From assembly GCF_017377575.1 (NCBI RefSeq), contig NZ_JAFREM010000025.1:124001-188000 (forward strand): a stretch of 64,000 nt of DNA, written 5' to 3'. The DNA is from Candidatus Enterococcus moelleringii. GTDB taxonomy: Bacteria; Bacillota; Bacilli; Lactobacillales; Enterococcaceae. The position numbers and the translations under genes are program-made. Positions within the stretch are counted from its first letter, which is position 1, and each line of letters opens with the position of its first letter. The notes beneath the pieces were generated by a model that did not search any database, was not told where the DNA came from, and saw only the letters and a list, made by a program, of their open reading frames with translations. Below, one piece after another: positions 53,578 through 63,969 of this stretch.

Positions 53578-53688
53578 AGAAATCCTCCTTTTTCTTTTAT
53601 CTTAATCATTATAATCCTTTTTGATCATTCTGTAAGGTCTGACTTTTGTATGAGCGAATTATTGGTCATGAAAAATAAAAACGAGTAA

Positions 53689-54528
<840 letters not shown>

Positions 54529-54549
54529 GGTAGAATGGAGTGGTGACGT

Positions 54550-55401
54550 ATGAATATTTTAATAGCGCTGCTTCCGGCCATTGGTTGGGGAATTCAACCG
54601 CTGATTTTGAAAAAAATCGGCGGTCGTCCCACCAATGAAATTTTAGGTACCGGGATTGGTACACTGATTGTCGGAATTATTGTTTATTTCTTTTTCTCTG
54701 GGCAAAGTGTTTCTTTTAGCACCTTTATGATCGCATTAGCTTCCGGCGCTTTTTGGGTGATTGGTCAAACCGGGCAATACACGGCCTTTAACCTGTTGGG
54801 GGTTTCCCGCACGATGCCGATTTCCACCGGGATTCAATTAGTTGGGACTTCCTTAATCGGGGTGCTGGCTTTTGGTGAATGGGCTGGAACGACGTCGAAA
54901 ATTATCGGCTTCGGCTCGATTGTACTGCTGATAATTGGGGCAGCGATGACTGCTGTGACTGAAAACGCGGATAATAAAAGTGGAACCACCAAGGGCTTGA
55001 TTATTCTGGCGACAACTAGTGTGGGGTATTGGGTTTACAGTGCCTTGCCAAAATTAGTTGACGCACCAGGAGATGCGATTTTCTTCCCGCAAATGCTGGG
55101 AGTATTTATCGCAGCGATGATCTATGTGGTATTGAAACAACCAAAAGCCTTTGCCAGTGATAAAAGCTGGAAAGCATCAATTGTCGGGATTATCTTTAGT
55201 ATTTCGGCTTTTGCTTACATCTTTTCTGCTCAAAGAAATGGCGTAGCGACTGCTTATGTAATTACTCAATTAAACGTAGTGATTGCGACTTTAGGCGGTA
55301 TGTTCATTCTCAAAGAGAAAAAGACACCGAAGGAATTTCGCTTTACTTTGATTGGCTTAGCCTTAATTGTCATTGGGAGTGTAACGACGGCGTTCTTATA
55401 G
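54550..55401 (+). CDS. glcU: GlcU/RbsU-family sugar transporter
   Basis: A 283-residue protein with ten membrane helices of the GRP (glucose/ribose porter) family; the PAIGWGIQPLILKKIGGRP start, GQTGQYTAFNLLGVSRTMPISTGIQLVG and the C-terminal LNVVIATLGGMFILKEKKTPKE are characteristic. It lies 21 bp after the glucose dehydrogenase gene and probably supplies its substrate as free glucose. Start follows AGAATGGAGTGG. Confidence 0.9.
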   Translation: MNILIALLPAIGWGIQPLILKKIGGRPTNEILGTGIGTLIVGIIVYFFFSGQSVSFSTFMIALASGAFWVIGQTGQYTAFNLLGVSRTMPISTGIQLVGTSLIGVLAFGEWAGTTSKIIGFGSIVLLIIGAAMTAVTENADNKSGTTKGLIILATTSVGYWVYSALPKLVDAPGDAIFFPQMLGVFIAAMIYVVLKQPKAFASDKSWKASIVGIIFSISAFAYIFSAQRNGVATAYVITQLNVVIATLGGMFILKEKKTPKEFRFTLIGLALIVIGSVTTAFL

Positions 55402-55420
55402 AAAGGAGGAGTTGACCGCG

Positions 55421-56101
55421 ATGTATATTACCATTAAAAATATCTTTCGTTTGGTATTGGTCATTGGTTGCGGTTGGGGAATTGCTTTATTGTTAGGTTT
55501 GTTTGAAGGCCGCTTTGAAGTTGGCCAGCTGGTATTTTACACGGTTTTAAGTAATTTACTGATTTTCTTTGCCTATCTTTTCTTAGTGATTAAAAGTCTG
55601 ATCGACAGTGTGTCGCTGAAGCGTGCCTGGTCAGCGGATTTTTCACCTAACGTGATGGGCGCTTTAACCTTGATGATCGTGATTACCGGGCTGATTTATA
55701 ACTTTGTCTTGGTACCGACGATTCCAGATACGGCTGAATATGCTGTCAATAATTTGTCAGATATTCTGGTGCATACCTTTACGCCGATCATGGTTTTTGT
55801 GGACTGGGTATTGTTTGCCAATACTAGCGATACGAAGAAAATCAAACCGTGGACTTGGGCGATTCTGCCATTAATCTATTGGCTATTTACAATCATACGA
55901 GCGCAAATTGGCGGACCGATTATGGGGTTCGGGAGTTATTACCCGTACTTTTTCATCGATGCCGATCAATTGGGCTGGGGTCGCGTGATTCTAAATGTAC
56001 TGATATTAGTGGTGGTCTTTATCCTGTTCGGTTATTTGATGAAGCTGATTGCTTGGGTAACCAACGGATTTAAGCCATTTACGAAACGAAATCTTCTATA
56101 A
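55421..56101 (+). CDS. Pr6Pr family membrane protein
   Basis: A 226-residue membrane protein with six helices, resembling the Pr6Pr/FAR-17a/AIG1-like family: a histidine in the middle (SDILVHTFTPIMVFVDWVLF), WTWAILPLIYWLFTIIRA, and a late YPYFFIDADQLGW segment. Function unknown; eukaryotic relatives are Thr-dependent lipid hydrolases, and the HxxTP and Asp residues may be catalytic. Start set by GAAAGGAGGAG; it lies 19 bp after glcU and may be co-transcribed. Confidence 0.8.
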   Translation: MYITIKNIFRLVLVIGCGWGIALLLGLFEGRFEVGQLVFYTVLSNLLIFFAYLFLVIKSLIDSVSLKRAWSADFSPNVMGALTLMIVITGLIYNFVLVPTIPDTAEYAVNNLSDILVHTFTPIMVFVDWVLFANTSDTKKIKPWTWAILPLIYWLFTIIRAQIGGPIMGFGSYYPYFFIDADQLGWGRVILNVLILVVVFILFGYLMKLIAWVTNGFKPFTKRNLL

Positions 56102-56110
56102 TAAGTCATG

Positions 56111-56144
56111 CAGCCTGCAGCCGATTGGTTACAGGCTGTTTTTT
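56111..56144 (+). terminator. terminator after gdh-glcU-Pr6Pr genes
   Basis: CAGCCTG / CAGGCTG stem followed by T6. Confidence 0.8.
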
Positions 56145-56346
56145 ATCGAAAAGCTATGGTAAAATCAGGTGAGAATACGAAAGGGGTGTCATGTGTGTCG
56201 GTGACTCTGTAAAGCATCAGACTTGAAAATTTACAACTGTAATTGTAGTTGTTTATTTGTCGTGCCTTGCAGAATATGCCTATACTGACACTCGTTTGAA
56301 TCGATACTGACAGTGTTGGCATGGCTTTTAGCTATGCTTTTTTTGC

Positions 56347-56660
56347 CGTTCATGCTTTTCGCAGTTATATAAGGTTAGAAAGCAATAAATCGTTTACGAA
56401 AGATAAATCAGTTCGAGCTGTTTAGCATGATGGTATGCGTATGAAAAATGAATCCCTCAAAATGAGTTAGCTGCCGTCCATGCTTTTCGCAGTATCTTTG
56501 GAGCGAAAGAAATTCACTAACTCATTATCTAAACATGGATTCGTACTGTTTAGCATGATGTATGCGTGACGAAAAATGAATCCCTCTTAGTGCTGTAAAA
56601 ACAGCTACTAGAGAAATTGCATCGATAATACTAATCAAAACTGTTTAGCATAGCATGCGC
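56347..56660. repeat. decayed tandem array of the intergenic repeat, copies C1-C4
   Basis: C2 (56413-56500) has TTTAGCATGATGGTATGCGT, AAAAATGAATCCCTCAAAAT, GAGTTAGCTGCC and CATGCTTTTCGCAGTATC. C1 (56347-56370) keeps only the CATGCTTTTCGCAG end. C3 (56545-56588) keeps the start and the AAAAATGAATCCCTC block, and C4 (56640-56660) keeps only GTTTAGCATAGCATGCG. The rest of the 56145-56346 spacer shows nothing I can support as a gene. Confidence 0.65.
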
Positions 56661-56707
56661 ACAAAATAATTCTGCAAGGACCTACTAACTATTTGGAGGT
56701 TTTTGAA

Positions 56708-58045
56708 TTGAATAATGAAGAAAATGCACTGTCGAAAAAATATACGTTAAGAACATTAATTGGATTTGCGGTTCCCACTATGATTATGATGCTGTTTAAT
56801 GCCTTGTACACTGGGGTGGATGCCATCTTTGTTTCTCGGTATGTCAATACCGATGCCTTGTCAGCCATCAACATCGTCATGCCGGTAACTAGTATTTTGT
56901 GGGGATTAGGGACCATGTTTGCTACTGGTGGAAGTGCTCTGATCGCTAAGAAGATGGGAGAGAAAAATGACAAGGAAGCCCGACACAATTTTACTGCAAT
57001 TATTGTAGTGGGCTGCTTGTTAGGCGTCCTGTTGGCAATATTGGGAACGGTCTTTCTGGATGAGATAATTACAGCGTTAGGTGCCAACGAAAATGTCTTG
57101 CCTTATGGTCGGACTTACATGGGATTATTAATCTGGTTTGCGCCAGCTATTTTGATTCAAGTGTTGTTTCAAAATTTGTTTGTTACGGCTGGGAAACCGG
57201 AGATGGGTTTGATTGTCATGATCGGTGCAGGCGTGGCCAATCTTGTGTTGGATTTCCTGTTTATTGCGGTATTGAACATGGGCATCTTGGGTGCAGCTTT
57301 GGGCACCGGAGTTGGCTATTGTATCTCAACTGTTGCTGGATTGGTTCTGTTTTCGCAACGGAAGGGAACCCTGCATTTTTCTAAACCGCAAATCACTTTA
57401 CGGGAACTAGGATTGTGCTGTTACAACGGTTCATCAGAAATGGTGACGCAATTAGCGACGGCGATCACTATGTTTATTTTGAATATCACCATGATGCGCT
57501 ATGCAGGTGCAGATGGCGTGGCGGCCGCAACGATTGTCGGCAACACACAGTATTTGTTTACTACTTTGGTGCTGGGCTTTTCAATGGGAGTGGCCCCTAT
57601 CATCAGTTATCAGTTTGGTGCCCAAAATCGGAGTGAATTACGGCGGATCATCAAGCTTTGTCTATTCTATGTAGTGGCGATTTCGGTGGTACTGTTTGCA
57701 GTATGTGCCCTGACTGCCCCAATGATTTCCGGTTTGTACACTGAAAGAGGATCGGAAGCTTACGAAATTGCGGTGAATGGCTTCCGGATTTTCACCTTCA
57801 GCTTCTTGTTTAGCGGGATTGCGGTCTTTACTTCCGCGATGTTTACCGCTTTGTCCAACGGGAAAATATCGGCTATTTTGTCTTTTGTGCGGACCTTTGC
57901 ATTGCTGACGGTATTTTTGTTGGTGCTTCCTCGAATTTTAGGCGTGAACGGGATTTGGCTGGCGACACCGCTGGCTGATTTTATTGGTGCTTTATTGGCG
58001 ATAAGTTTGCTGGCAGCTTCTCGGAAAAAGTATTTCGATGTTTAG
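56708..58045 (+). CDS. MATE family efflux transporter
   Basis: A 445-residue transporter with twelve membrane helices in two homologous halves (FAVPTMIMMLFNALYTGVDAIFVSRY in the first; the second starts near residue 235). It belongs to the DinF/MepA-like branch that extrudes cationic drugs by Na+ or H+ antiport. I read a TTG start at 56708 because TTTGGAGG lies 8 nt before it; the in-frame TTG at 56693 overlaps that site. An intergenic repeat array lies just upstream and no regulator gene is adjacent. Confidence 0.88.
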   Translation: MNNEENALSKKYTLRTLIGFAVPTMIMMLFNALYTGVDAIFVSRYVNTDALSAINIVMPVTSILWGLGTMFATGGSALIAKKMGEKNDKEARHNFTAIIVVGCLLGVLLAILGTVFLDEIITALGANENVLPYGRTYMGLLIWFAPAILIQVLFQNLFVTAGKPEMGLIVMIGAGVANLVLDFLFIAVLNMGILGAALGTGVGYCISTVAGLVLFSQRKGTLHFSKPQITLRELGLCCYNGSSEMVTQLATAITMFILNITMMRYAGADGVAAATIVGNTQYLFTTLVLGFSMGVAPIISYQFGAQNRSELRRIIKLCLFYVVAISVVLFAVCALTAPMISGLYTERGSEAYEIAVNGFRIFTFSFLFSGIAVFTSAMFTALSNGKISAILSFVRTFALLTVFLLVLPRILGVNGIWLATPLADFIGALLAISLLAASRKKYFDV

Positions 58046-58067
58046 GCTGTGAGGGAATAGAATAAAT

Positions 58068-58110
58068 CGAAAAATCCTGTCCTTTGTAAATTAAGGGACA
58101 GGATTTTTGG
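58068..58110. terminator. bidirectional terminator between MATE and methyltransferase genes
   Basis: AAAAATCCTGTCC / GGACAGGATTTTT stem; it overlaps the last codons of the minus-strand gene. Confidence 0.9.
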
Positions 58111-58828
58111 GTGCTGGGTAATAAAGCAGCTGGTAACGGATGGTTTGCTGATTGGTGTGTGGTTCATTTTGTCCGAACACTTTATCAGCCATTTGTTTTA
58201 GTTGTTGGGATGAATAGTCATCCTCAAAATAGGCTTCGAAAAATTCACGAGTGATTTCTTCGGTAGAAGTAAAAACAAAGTCCCGAGTATTGAAGGATGT
58301 GCCGGATTCTGCTAAAAACTGTTGATAGCTTTCCATTAAGTTAGGCTCTTCATTAGCAGGTTCATAAGGCGAAAACAGGCTATCCGTTTGCTGGACTAAT
58401 CGCAGGATCAAACACCAGCCATGACTTTGGTTGGTAAAATTTAGTAGGTCATCTTTGGTGATTAATGCTGGATTCATCGCGGTAAAGACCACGTCGAAAG
58501 TTTGTGAGTTCCTTTGAAAAAAAGTCTCCTGATCCTGGTGGATAAACTGAACATTTTGGTTTTGTTGCTTTGTTTGGGCAATTGCCAGCATTTCCTTAGA
58601 AAGATCCACAAAAGTATAATCCGTTATAACATCTTGAAAGCTCGTCAAATAGCGACCACTGCCACCAGCTAAATCCAAAAATGTGGCACTGGGCAGAATA
58701 TTTTTCTCCAATAAAAACTGCTTTACAGCTTCGGCAATTGGAAAGTTCGATTCCTGCTGGATGCTTTCATATTCGGGAGCAAACTCATCCCAAAATTCTT
58801 CCAGCTCCTGCAAATTTTCGTCGGTCAT
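58091..58828 (-). CDS. class I SAM-dependent methyltransferase
   Basis: A 245-residue Rossmann methyltransferase. Motif I is LDLAGGSGRYL (about 51-61), motif post-I FVDLSKEM, and motif IV FDVVFTAMNPAL. The fold matches UbiE/YcgJ-like small-molecule methyltransferases; the substrate is unknown. Starts after AAGAAGGAAG. Divergent from the VOC gene. Confidence 0.85.
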   Translation of the reverse strand: MTDENLQELEEFWDEFAPEYESIQQESNFPIAEAVKQFLLEKNILPSATFLDLAGGSGRYLTSFQDVITDYTFVDLSKEMLAIAQTKQQNQNVQFIHQDQETFFQRNSQTFDVVFTAMNPALITKDDLLNFTNQSHGWCLILRLVQQTDSLFSPYEPANEEPNLMESYQQFLAESGTSFNTRDFVFTSTEEITREFFEAYFEDDYSSQQLKQMADKVFGQNEPHTNQQTIRYQLLYYPAPKNPVP

Positions 58829-58896
58829 AAGGCTTCCTTCTTTCTGCCCAATAGTATACCATTAGTAATAGAAGAGAAAAAGAAATGGGGAGTTTG

Positions 58897-59280
58897 ATGA
58901 AACTAGAACACGTAGCAATGTACGTCCATGATTTGGAAGGCATGCGGGCATTTTTTGAAAAATATTTTGCGGCTAAGAGTAATGATATGTACCACAATAC
59001 TAAAACTGGTCTGCAAACTTATTTTCTGACTTTTGACGATGGAGCACGTTTGGAATTAATGACTCGTCCAGAAGTTGAAGAGGGCGCGCCATCTTTGTAC
59101 CAAGCCGGCTTGATTCATTTGGCTTTCAGCGTTGGCAGCAAAGAAAAAGTTGATGCCATGACTAAGCAATTTTTGGCAGACGGCTATCAAGTCTTGTCCG
59201 GACCGCGGACAACTGGCGACGGCTATTACGAAAGTGCGATTGTTGCTTTGGAAGGAAATCAGATTGAGATAACTGAATAA
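58897..59280 (+). CDS. VOC family (glyoxalase/bleomycin resistance-like) protein
   Basis: A 127-residue vicinal-oxygen-chelate protein with two beta-alpha-beta-beta-beta units. Metal-ligand positions are His in LEHVAMYV, Glu in ARLELMTRP, His in GLIHLAFSV and Glu in NQIEITE, the glyoxalase I-type set. It is typical of Gram-positive lactoylglutathione lyase-like proteins of unknown substrate. Start chosen at the ATG behind AATGGGGAG. Confidence 0.87.
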   Translation: MKLEHVAMYVHDLEGMRAFFEKYFAAKSNDMYHNTKTGLQTYFLTFDDGARLELMTRPEVEEGAPSLYQAGLIHLAFSVGSKEKVDAMTKQFLADGYQVLSGPRTTGDGYYESAIVALEGNQIEITE

Positions 59281-59286
59281 GCAAAT

Positions 59287-59335
59287 AAAGCTAGGAAACA
59301 CTGGGGAGACAATCCTTCAGTGTTTCCTAGCTTTT
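59287..59335. terminator. bidirectional terminator after VOC gene
   Basis: Long stem AAAGCTAGGAAACACTG / CAGTGTTTCCTAGCTTT with T-run. Confidence 0.9.
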
Positions 59336-59666
59336 ATTTGTTGTTAGCAAAATAGCTGGTGATAGCCTCTTTTATATCTTTCATATTCCCCATGTAAACA
59401 TCTTGGAAGGGCAAAGAGATTCCTTTTTTCGTAATCCCATCATTCAGATATTTTTCACTCAAATGCGTGTAGATAATCAGATCGGCTTCGGGAACCTCAT
59501 TGCTGGCGATATCGTAGCTGATAAATTGAAGATCAATTTCTGGCAGTAAATCAGCCTTTAATTGTTCCTGGTATTTCTTTGCCCCAAGGCCAAACCCAAG
59601 GCCACCGACGAAAGCACTCGCGTTTCCGTGAGCATTAATTGAATAGATCCAAACTGCTTTTTTCAT
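59334..59666 (-). CDS. hypothetical protein, 110 residues, possible small alpha/beta fold
   Basis: Begins MKKAVWIYSINAHGNASAFVGGLGFG after AAGGAGGAAATC. It has an early glycine-rich turn, alternating beta (LQFISYDIA, ADLIIYTHL) and helical segments, and a length typical of PTS IIB or other small Rossmann-like proteins, but I see no P-loop cysteine typical of IIB. I do not recognise it with confidence. It is divergent from the deoC operon and could be related to it. Confidence 0.6.
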   Translation of the reverse strand: MKKAVWIYSINAHGNASAFVGGLGFGLGAKKYQEQLKADLLPEIDLQFISYDIASNEVPEADLIIYTHLSEKYLNDGITKKGISLPFQDVYMGNMKDIKEAITSYFANNK

Positions 59667-59833
59667 GATTTCCTCCTTTATACACGTTGTATTCACTATT
59701 TAAAATATAGCACGTTGAAAATATAGTACAAGGAAAAACTAAAGGTTAGATACGAAGCGTTATTAACTAATGTTTTTTGAAAAAACTTTTTATACAAAAG
59801 GCTTGGAGAAGTCTTTTTAATTTACAATCATAC

Positions 59834-59910
59834 TGAAATTTATTTCAATGTTGAAAAAAGTATTGTACTCTTTCGTGAAACGTGGTACATTTTATATGAA
59901 ATTAATTTCT
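59834..59910. promoter_or_regulatory. two TGAAAT-N2-ATTTC dyads upstream of deoC operon
   Basis: TGAAAT-TT-ATTTCA at 59834-59847 and TGAAAT-TA-ATTTCT at 59897-59910, 63 bp apart (about six helical turns). Probably operators for a sugar-responsive repressor; an RpiR/MurR-type protein would fit but is not in the window. Confidence 0.55.
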
Positions 59911-59951
59911 GTAATGAAAAAAATGCTACGTAGTGAAAAATGGAGGGTATT

Positions 59952-60614
59952 ATGACAACGATTGAGGTAAGTAAGTATATTGATCACACTTTGTTGAAAG
60001 CGGATTCCACAAAAGTACAAATTGAACAGCTGTGCCAAGAAGCAAGTGAGTATGGATTCAAATCAGTTTGTGTTAATCCTTATTGGGTTTCTACGGCTAA
60101 TGAATTACTAAAGGATACAGATGTGTTGGTTTGCACAGTTATCGGGTTTCCTTTAGGAGCGTCAACTAAAGAAGCCAAAGTATTCGAAGCAGAGGACGCT
60201 CTTGCTAAAGGTGCCGATGAATTAGATATGGTCATCAACATCGGTGCGTTGAAAGATAAAAATGATGAGTACGTCAAAAATGAGATCAAGGCACTAGCAG
60301 ATACAGCACATAAAGCTGAAAAAATTCTGAAAGTCATTATCGAAACAAGTTTGCTTACTGAGGAAGAGAAAGTAAGAGTTAGTCATCTTTCTTTAGAAGC
60401 AGGTGCTGATTTTGTAAAAACATCAACCGGCTTTTCTACTGGTGGAGCGACAGTTACTGACGTAGCATTAATGCGGAAAACAGTCGGACCTGATATGGGT
60501 GTGAAGGCCAGCGGCGGAGTAAAAAGTGCCGAAACGGCTCAGCAGATGATTGAGGCAGGGGCTACACGCTTAGGTACCTCGTCAGGTATCGAAATTATGT
60601 CTGGCATTAAATAA
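59952..60614 (+). CDS. deoC: deoxyribose-phosphate aldolase
   Basis: A 220-residue class I aldolase. Characteristic blocks are [54 protein letters not shown] (Schiff-base side), [15 protein letters not shown] with the active-site lysine, and GVKASGGVK with the second lysine. It cleaves 2-deoxyribose-5-phosphate to glyceraldehyde-3-phosphate and acetaldehyde. No nucleoside phosphorylase or deoB is near, so here it may act on a sugar phosphate made by the following dehydrogenases. Start follows AATGGAGGG. Confidence 0.93.
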   Translation: MTTIEVSKYIDHTLLKADSTKVQIEQLCQEASEYGFKSVCVNPYWVSTANELLKDTDVLVCTVIGFPLGASTKEAKVFEAEDALAKGADELDMVINIGALKDKNDEYVKNEIKALADTAHKAEKILKVIIETSLLTEEEKVRVSHLSLEAGADFVKTSTGFSTGGATVTDVALMRKTVGPDMGVKASGGVKSAETAQQMIEAGATRLGTSSGIEIMSGIK

Positions 60615-60630
60615 GGGAGGATTGGTATTT

Positions 60631-61677
60631 ATGAAAGCTGTGAGAATGTACGCTGTAAAAGATTTGCGAGTTGAGGATGTACCAAAGCCTGAACCGAAAA
60701 ACGATGAAGTTCTATTAAAAATACATGCGGTAGGGGTTTGTGGTTCGGATATACCTAGAGCGTTAATCAAAGGGCCTCATGTATTGCCAATTACATTAGG
60801 GCATGAATTTGCTGGAGAAATTATTGAACTGGGTTCTGATGTTAAGGAATGGCAGGTTGGTGATCGAGTAGCAGTGGCACCACTGATTCCTGACTATGAA
60901 GATCCTTGGAGTAAAAAAGGCATTTATTCTTTATCTGAAGGCTATAAATATTATGGTTCAAGAAATGACGGCGCTTTTGCCGAGTACTTAGCAGTTAAAG
61001 CACTGAATTTAATCAAGTTAGCAGACAATGTTCCTTATGATTGGGGTGCAACGATTGATCCAGCAGCCAATGCCGTTCATGCGTGTCTGCGGGCTGAATT
61101 AACCAGTGAAGATAGCGTAGCGGTATATGGGATGGGTGCGATTGGATTATTCGCTGTTCAATATGCCAAAGCCAAAGGTGTGAAAAATATCTTTGCGATT
61201 GACATCGACGACCGCAAATTAGAAATCGCCAAACAAAGCGGAGCAACTACAACGATTAATAGTAAGAATGCCGATGCAGTCAAAACGATTCTCGAAGCTA
61301 CCGATAATCAAGGGGTGAATGTTTCACTGGAAATGTCGGGTACGGAAATTTGTCAGGTTCAAGCTGTTCAAGCCGCTTCTAAAATGGGCAGAGTGGTCTA
61401 TCTGGGTATCAGTAATGCTAGTCTGACATTCCCGAAAGAAACTGTTGATAAGATTTTGCGTTACCAAGTCAATGTGATGGGCAGCTGGAATTCATTTTCT
61501 GATCCTTTCCCTGGTATCGAGTGGACCGAATCAGCTGAGCTTATGGCTAAAGGATTGATGAATCCAGAAATTTTTATTACCCAACGCTTAGGATTGGATG
61601 ATGTTCCAGATATATTTAAGCAATTAGATAAGAAGGAATTGTATTTTATCAAAATCATGTTTTATCCAAATGATTAA
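60631..61677 (+). CDS. medium-chain dehydrogenase, galactitol-1-phosphate 5-dehydrogenase-like, without structural zinc site
   Basis: A 348-residue MDR-family enzyme. The catalytic zinc ligands (VCGSDIPRA with Cys, GHEFAGE with His-Glu) and the NAD motif (VYGMGAIGLFAVQYA) are present. Relatives such as GatD carry PxxPCGxCxxCxxGxxxxC for the structural zinc; here the same place reads PLIPDYEDPWSKKGIYSLSEG, with all four cysteines gone, while the flanking YKYYGSRNDGAFAEY is conserved. It likely oxidises a polyol phosphate. Start set by AAGGGAGG; second gene of the operon, 16 bp after deoC. Confidence 0.85.
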   Translation: MKAVRMYAVKDLRVEDVPKPEPKNDEVLLKIHAVGVCGSDIPRALIKGPHVLPITLGHEFAGEIIELGSDVKEWQVGDRVAVAPLIPDYEDPWSKKGIYSLSEGYKYYGSRNDGAFAEYLAVKALNLIKLADNVPYDWGATIDPAANAVHACLRAELTSEDSVAVYGMGAIGLFAVQYAKAKGVKNIFAIDIDDRKLEIAKQSGATTTINSKNADAVKTILEATDNQGVNVSLEMSGTEICQVQAVQAASKMGRVVYLGISNASLTFPKETVDKILRYQVNVMGSWNSFSDPFPGIEWTESAELMAKGLMNPEIFITQRLGLDDVPDIFKQLDKKELYFIKIMFYPND

Positions 61678-61707
61678 TCGGTAGACGATAGAAAGCGGAG
61701 GTATAGT

Positions 61708-62751
61708 ATGAAATCTTTTGTAATGGATGAGAACCGAGATTTAGTAGTCAAGGAAATGGAACAGCCGGTATTAGGCAAAGATGACATGATTGTAAAAATC
61801 AAAACGGCATCTATCTGTGGAACGGATATGCGAACCTTTCTTAAAGGCAGTCCGAAAATTGATCCACCCAGAATTTTAGGTCATGAATTTTCTGCTGAGG
61901 TTTGCGAAGTTAGTCCTTATGCTGAAGAATTAGGCTTTAAGGTAGGTGACCGGGTAACAGCTGCTCCAGCAATCGGTTGTGGTGAATGCTGGTCCTGCAA
62001 GACGGGACATACCAATATGTGTGATGACTTGAAAACATTAGGCTTTCAATATGAAGGATCTTTTGCCGAGTATATGGCCATTCCTAACCAAGCACTAAAA
62101 ATGGGAAATGTGATTAAGCTGCCGGACACAATTGAAGACGACGACGCAACACTGATCGAACCAGCTGCTTGTGCATTAAATGCTCAAAGCTATCTGAATA
62201 TTTCCGCAGACGAGTATGTTGTCATTTATGGAAGCGGTCTTATCGGTTGTATTCATGCAGAACTGGCAATGATCCAGGGAGCCAAACAAGTTATTATGAT
62301 TGAACCGATCGAAAGTCGTGGACGCGTGGCTGAAAAAATGGTTCCAGGAGTGAAGTGGTTAAGTTCAAATACGGAAAACATGGCCGAAGAAATCACAAAG
62401 TTGACTGAAGGACGAGGCGCCGATGTAGTGATTACGGCTACTTCCTATGCACCAGTTCATACAGAAGCTCAAGTGATTGCTGCGAAAAGAGGCCGCATTT
62501 CGTTATTCGGTGGGATTGCCGGGGATGGCAAAGGATACCTTGATTCCAATCTTATACATTACAAAGAATTGCAAATCTTCGGTGTGCATGCGACGACGGT
62601 GGATTTCATGAATGAAATCAAAGAGTACATTCTTGCGGGTAAACTGGATTTGAAAAAATATATTGAAAAAGAGGTTGTGATTGATGACATCTTAGAAGGA
62701 TTTGAGTCAATCAGAGACGAAGGTACTATGAAGGTCGTTATTCATTTCTAG
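61708..62751 (+). CDS. zinc-binding medium-chain alcohol/polyol dehydrogenase
   Basis: A 347-residue MDR enzyme with catalytic zinc ligands (SICGTDMR, LGHEFSAE), an intact structural zinc site (GCGECWSCKTGHTNMC) and a nucleotide motif (VVIYGSGLIGCIHAELA). Its general form is that of sorbitol or threonine dehydrogenases. It follows the GatD-like gene by 30 bp in the same operon, giving two successive dehydrogenases. Start follows AAAGCGGAGG. Confidence 0.88.
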   Translation: MKSFVMDENRDLVVKEMEQPVLGKDDMIVKIKTASICGTDMRTFLKGSPKIDPPRILGHEFSAEVCEVSPYAEELGFKVGDRVTAAPAIGCGECWSCKTGHTNMCDDLKTLGFQYEGSFAEYMAIPNQALKMGNVIKLPDTIEDDDATLIEPAACALNAQSYLNISADEYVVIYGSGLIGCIHAELAMIQGAKQVIMIEPIESRGRVAEKMVPGVKWLSSNTENMAEEITKLTEGRGADVVITATSYAPVHTEAQVIAAKRGRISLFGGIAGDGKGYLDSNLIHYKELQIFGVHATTVDFMNEIKEYILAGKLDLKKYIEKEVVIDDILEGFESIRDEGTMKVVIHF

Positions 62752-62773
62752 ACTAGGAGGTATGAAAAAACCA

Positions 62774-63952
62774 ATGAGCATAAAGTATCCAAAAATATAC
62801 TTAGTACTAGATAATTGCTTTGCCTTGAAGCGGTGGGTCGAGCCAGCTGAATGGATGAAAATAACCAAGGAAATTGGTTTTGATTATGTTGAAGCCAGCT
62901 TCGACAATGAAATTGATTTCTTGTATGCCCCTGACAGTTATATCGAGGAATGGTTTTATACGCTAAAAGAGTGTGAAGATCAATATGGGGTAAAGGTGGT
63001 AAACTTCCATACGGGTTATCAAACTTATCGGACGATTGGCTTAGCACATTCGAATCAGGCATATGTTGATGGACTCGAGAATATCTGGTTCAAAAAAGCG
63101 ATTGATAAGCTATCAAAAAGAGGGAATGGACTAGGTTTTGCCTTCCATGCCGTTCCAGATAATAAAATGAAGAGCAAAGCAGCCTATCGGGAAAGTGAAG
63201 ACCAAGTAAGGGATTCATTAAATAGACTGTGCGACTATGCTGATCAAGTTGGTGGTACTTGTAAATTAAGTATTGAGGCCATGTATGCACCTCATCAACC
63301 ACCTTGGACAATCGCAACGACAAAAGAATATTTGAATTATAATCCTGATTTGTACATCACAGTTGATGTCGGTCATATGATTGGTCAGAAAAAATTCCAA
63401 TTTCCGTCATTGGATGAAGTCGAGCAGGCAGTAAATGAACGTAAAAAACTGGAAAAACCAAGCTTTGTCTTGTTCTCACAAAAGGCCTGTGAAACTTGGG
63501 AGCAGCTTAAGGCTAAAGATACAGTTGCTAAAGAAGAAATTGATACTTTCTATAAACTGATTTTAGAAGATGACTATCTTTATTCGAAGGATGCTAGAGA
63601 TGCTGATCCTTATGCTTGGCTGGAGGAATTAGGTTGCTATTCGCCAATTATTCATTTGCAGCAAACCAATGGGATCTCAGCTTCTCACGCGGCATTTACC
63701 ACGGAAACTAATCGAACAGGAATTATTGAACCAAAGAAAGTGCTGCAGGCGATTAAAGCGTCTTATGAGAAAGCCCACGAGAATCTTCTTTATGAGGAAG
63801 AAAAGAAAGTGGAGGCAATCTATCTTTCCTTTGAAATTTTCTCGTCTAATACAGACACGACACAAGAAATCAAGGATCGGCTAAAGGAAACATTCGATTA
63901 TTGGCGGCAAGCAGTACCAGCTGATGGCCTGTCGTTAGATGAACTGGTTTAA
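62774..63952 (+). CDS. sugar phosphate isomerase/epimerase-like TIM-barrel protein
   Basis: About 392 residues. The segment FDYVEASFDNEIDFL, KVVNFHTGYQTYR, KLSIEAMYAPHQPPWT and YITVDVGHMIGQKKF contain the Glu, His and Asp residues placed as the metal ligands of xylose-isomerase-like TIM barrels. No exact reaction can be assigned. AGGAGG at 62755-62760 is one base from the ATG at 62762 and 13 bases from the in-frame ATG at 62774; I use the latter with reservation. It follows the dehydrogenase gene closely and belongs to the same sugar operon. Confidence 0.8.
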   Translation: MSIKYPKIYLVLDNCFALKRWVEPAEWMKITKEIGFDYVEASFDNEIDFLYAPDSYIEEWFYTLKECEDQYGVKVVNFHTGYQTYRTIGLAHSNQAYVDGLENIWFKKAIDKLSKRGNGLGFAFHAVPDNKMKSKAAYRESEDQVRDSLNRLCDYADQVGGTCKLSIEAMYAPHQPPWTIATTKEYLNYNPDLYITVDVGHMIGQKKFQFPSLDEVEQAVNERKKLEKPSFVLFSQKACETWEQLKAKDTVAKEEIDTFYKLILEDDYLYSKDARDADPYAWLEELGCYSPIIHLQQTNGISASHAAFTTETNRTGIIEPKKVLQAIKASYEKAHENLLYEEEKKVEAIYLSFEIFSSNTDTTQEIKDRLKETFDYWRQAVPADGLSLDELV

Positions 63953-63969
63953 AAAATGGAGGTGCAGGT

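Noticed and set aside
56145-56346. Regulatory RNA or gene in the spacer before the repeat array
   Set aside because: Short dyads such as ACAAC...GTTGT and repeated ATACTGACA occur, but no coherent structure, promoter or ORF could be supported.
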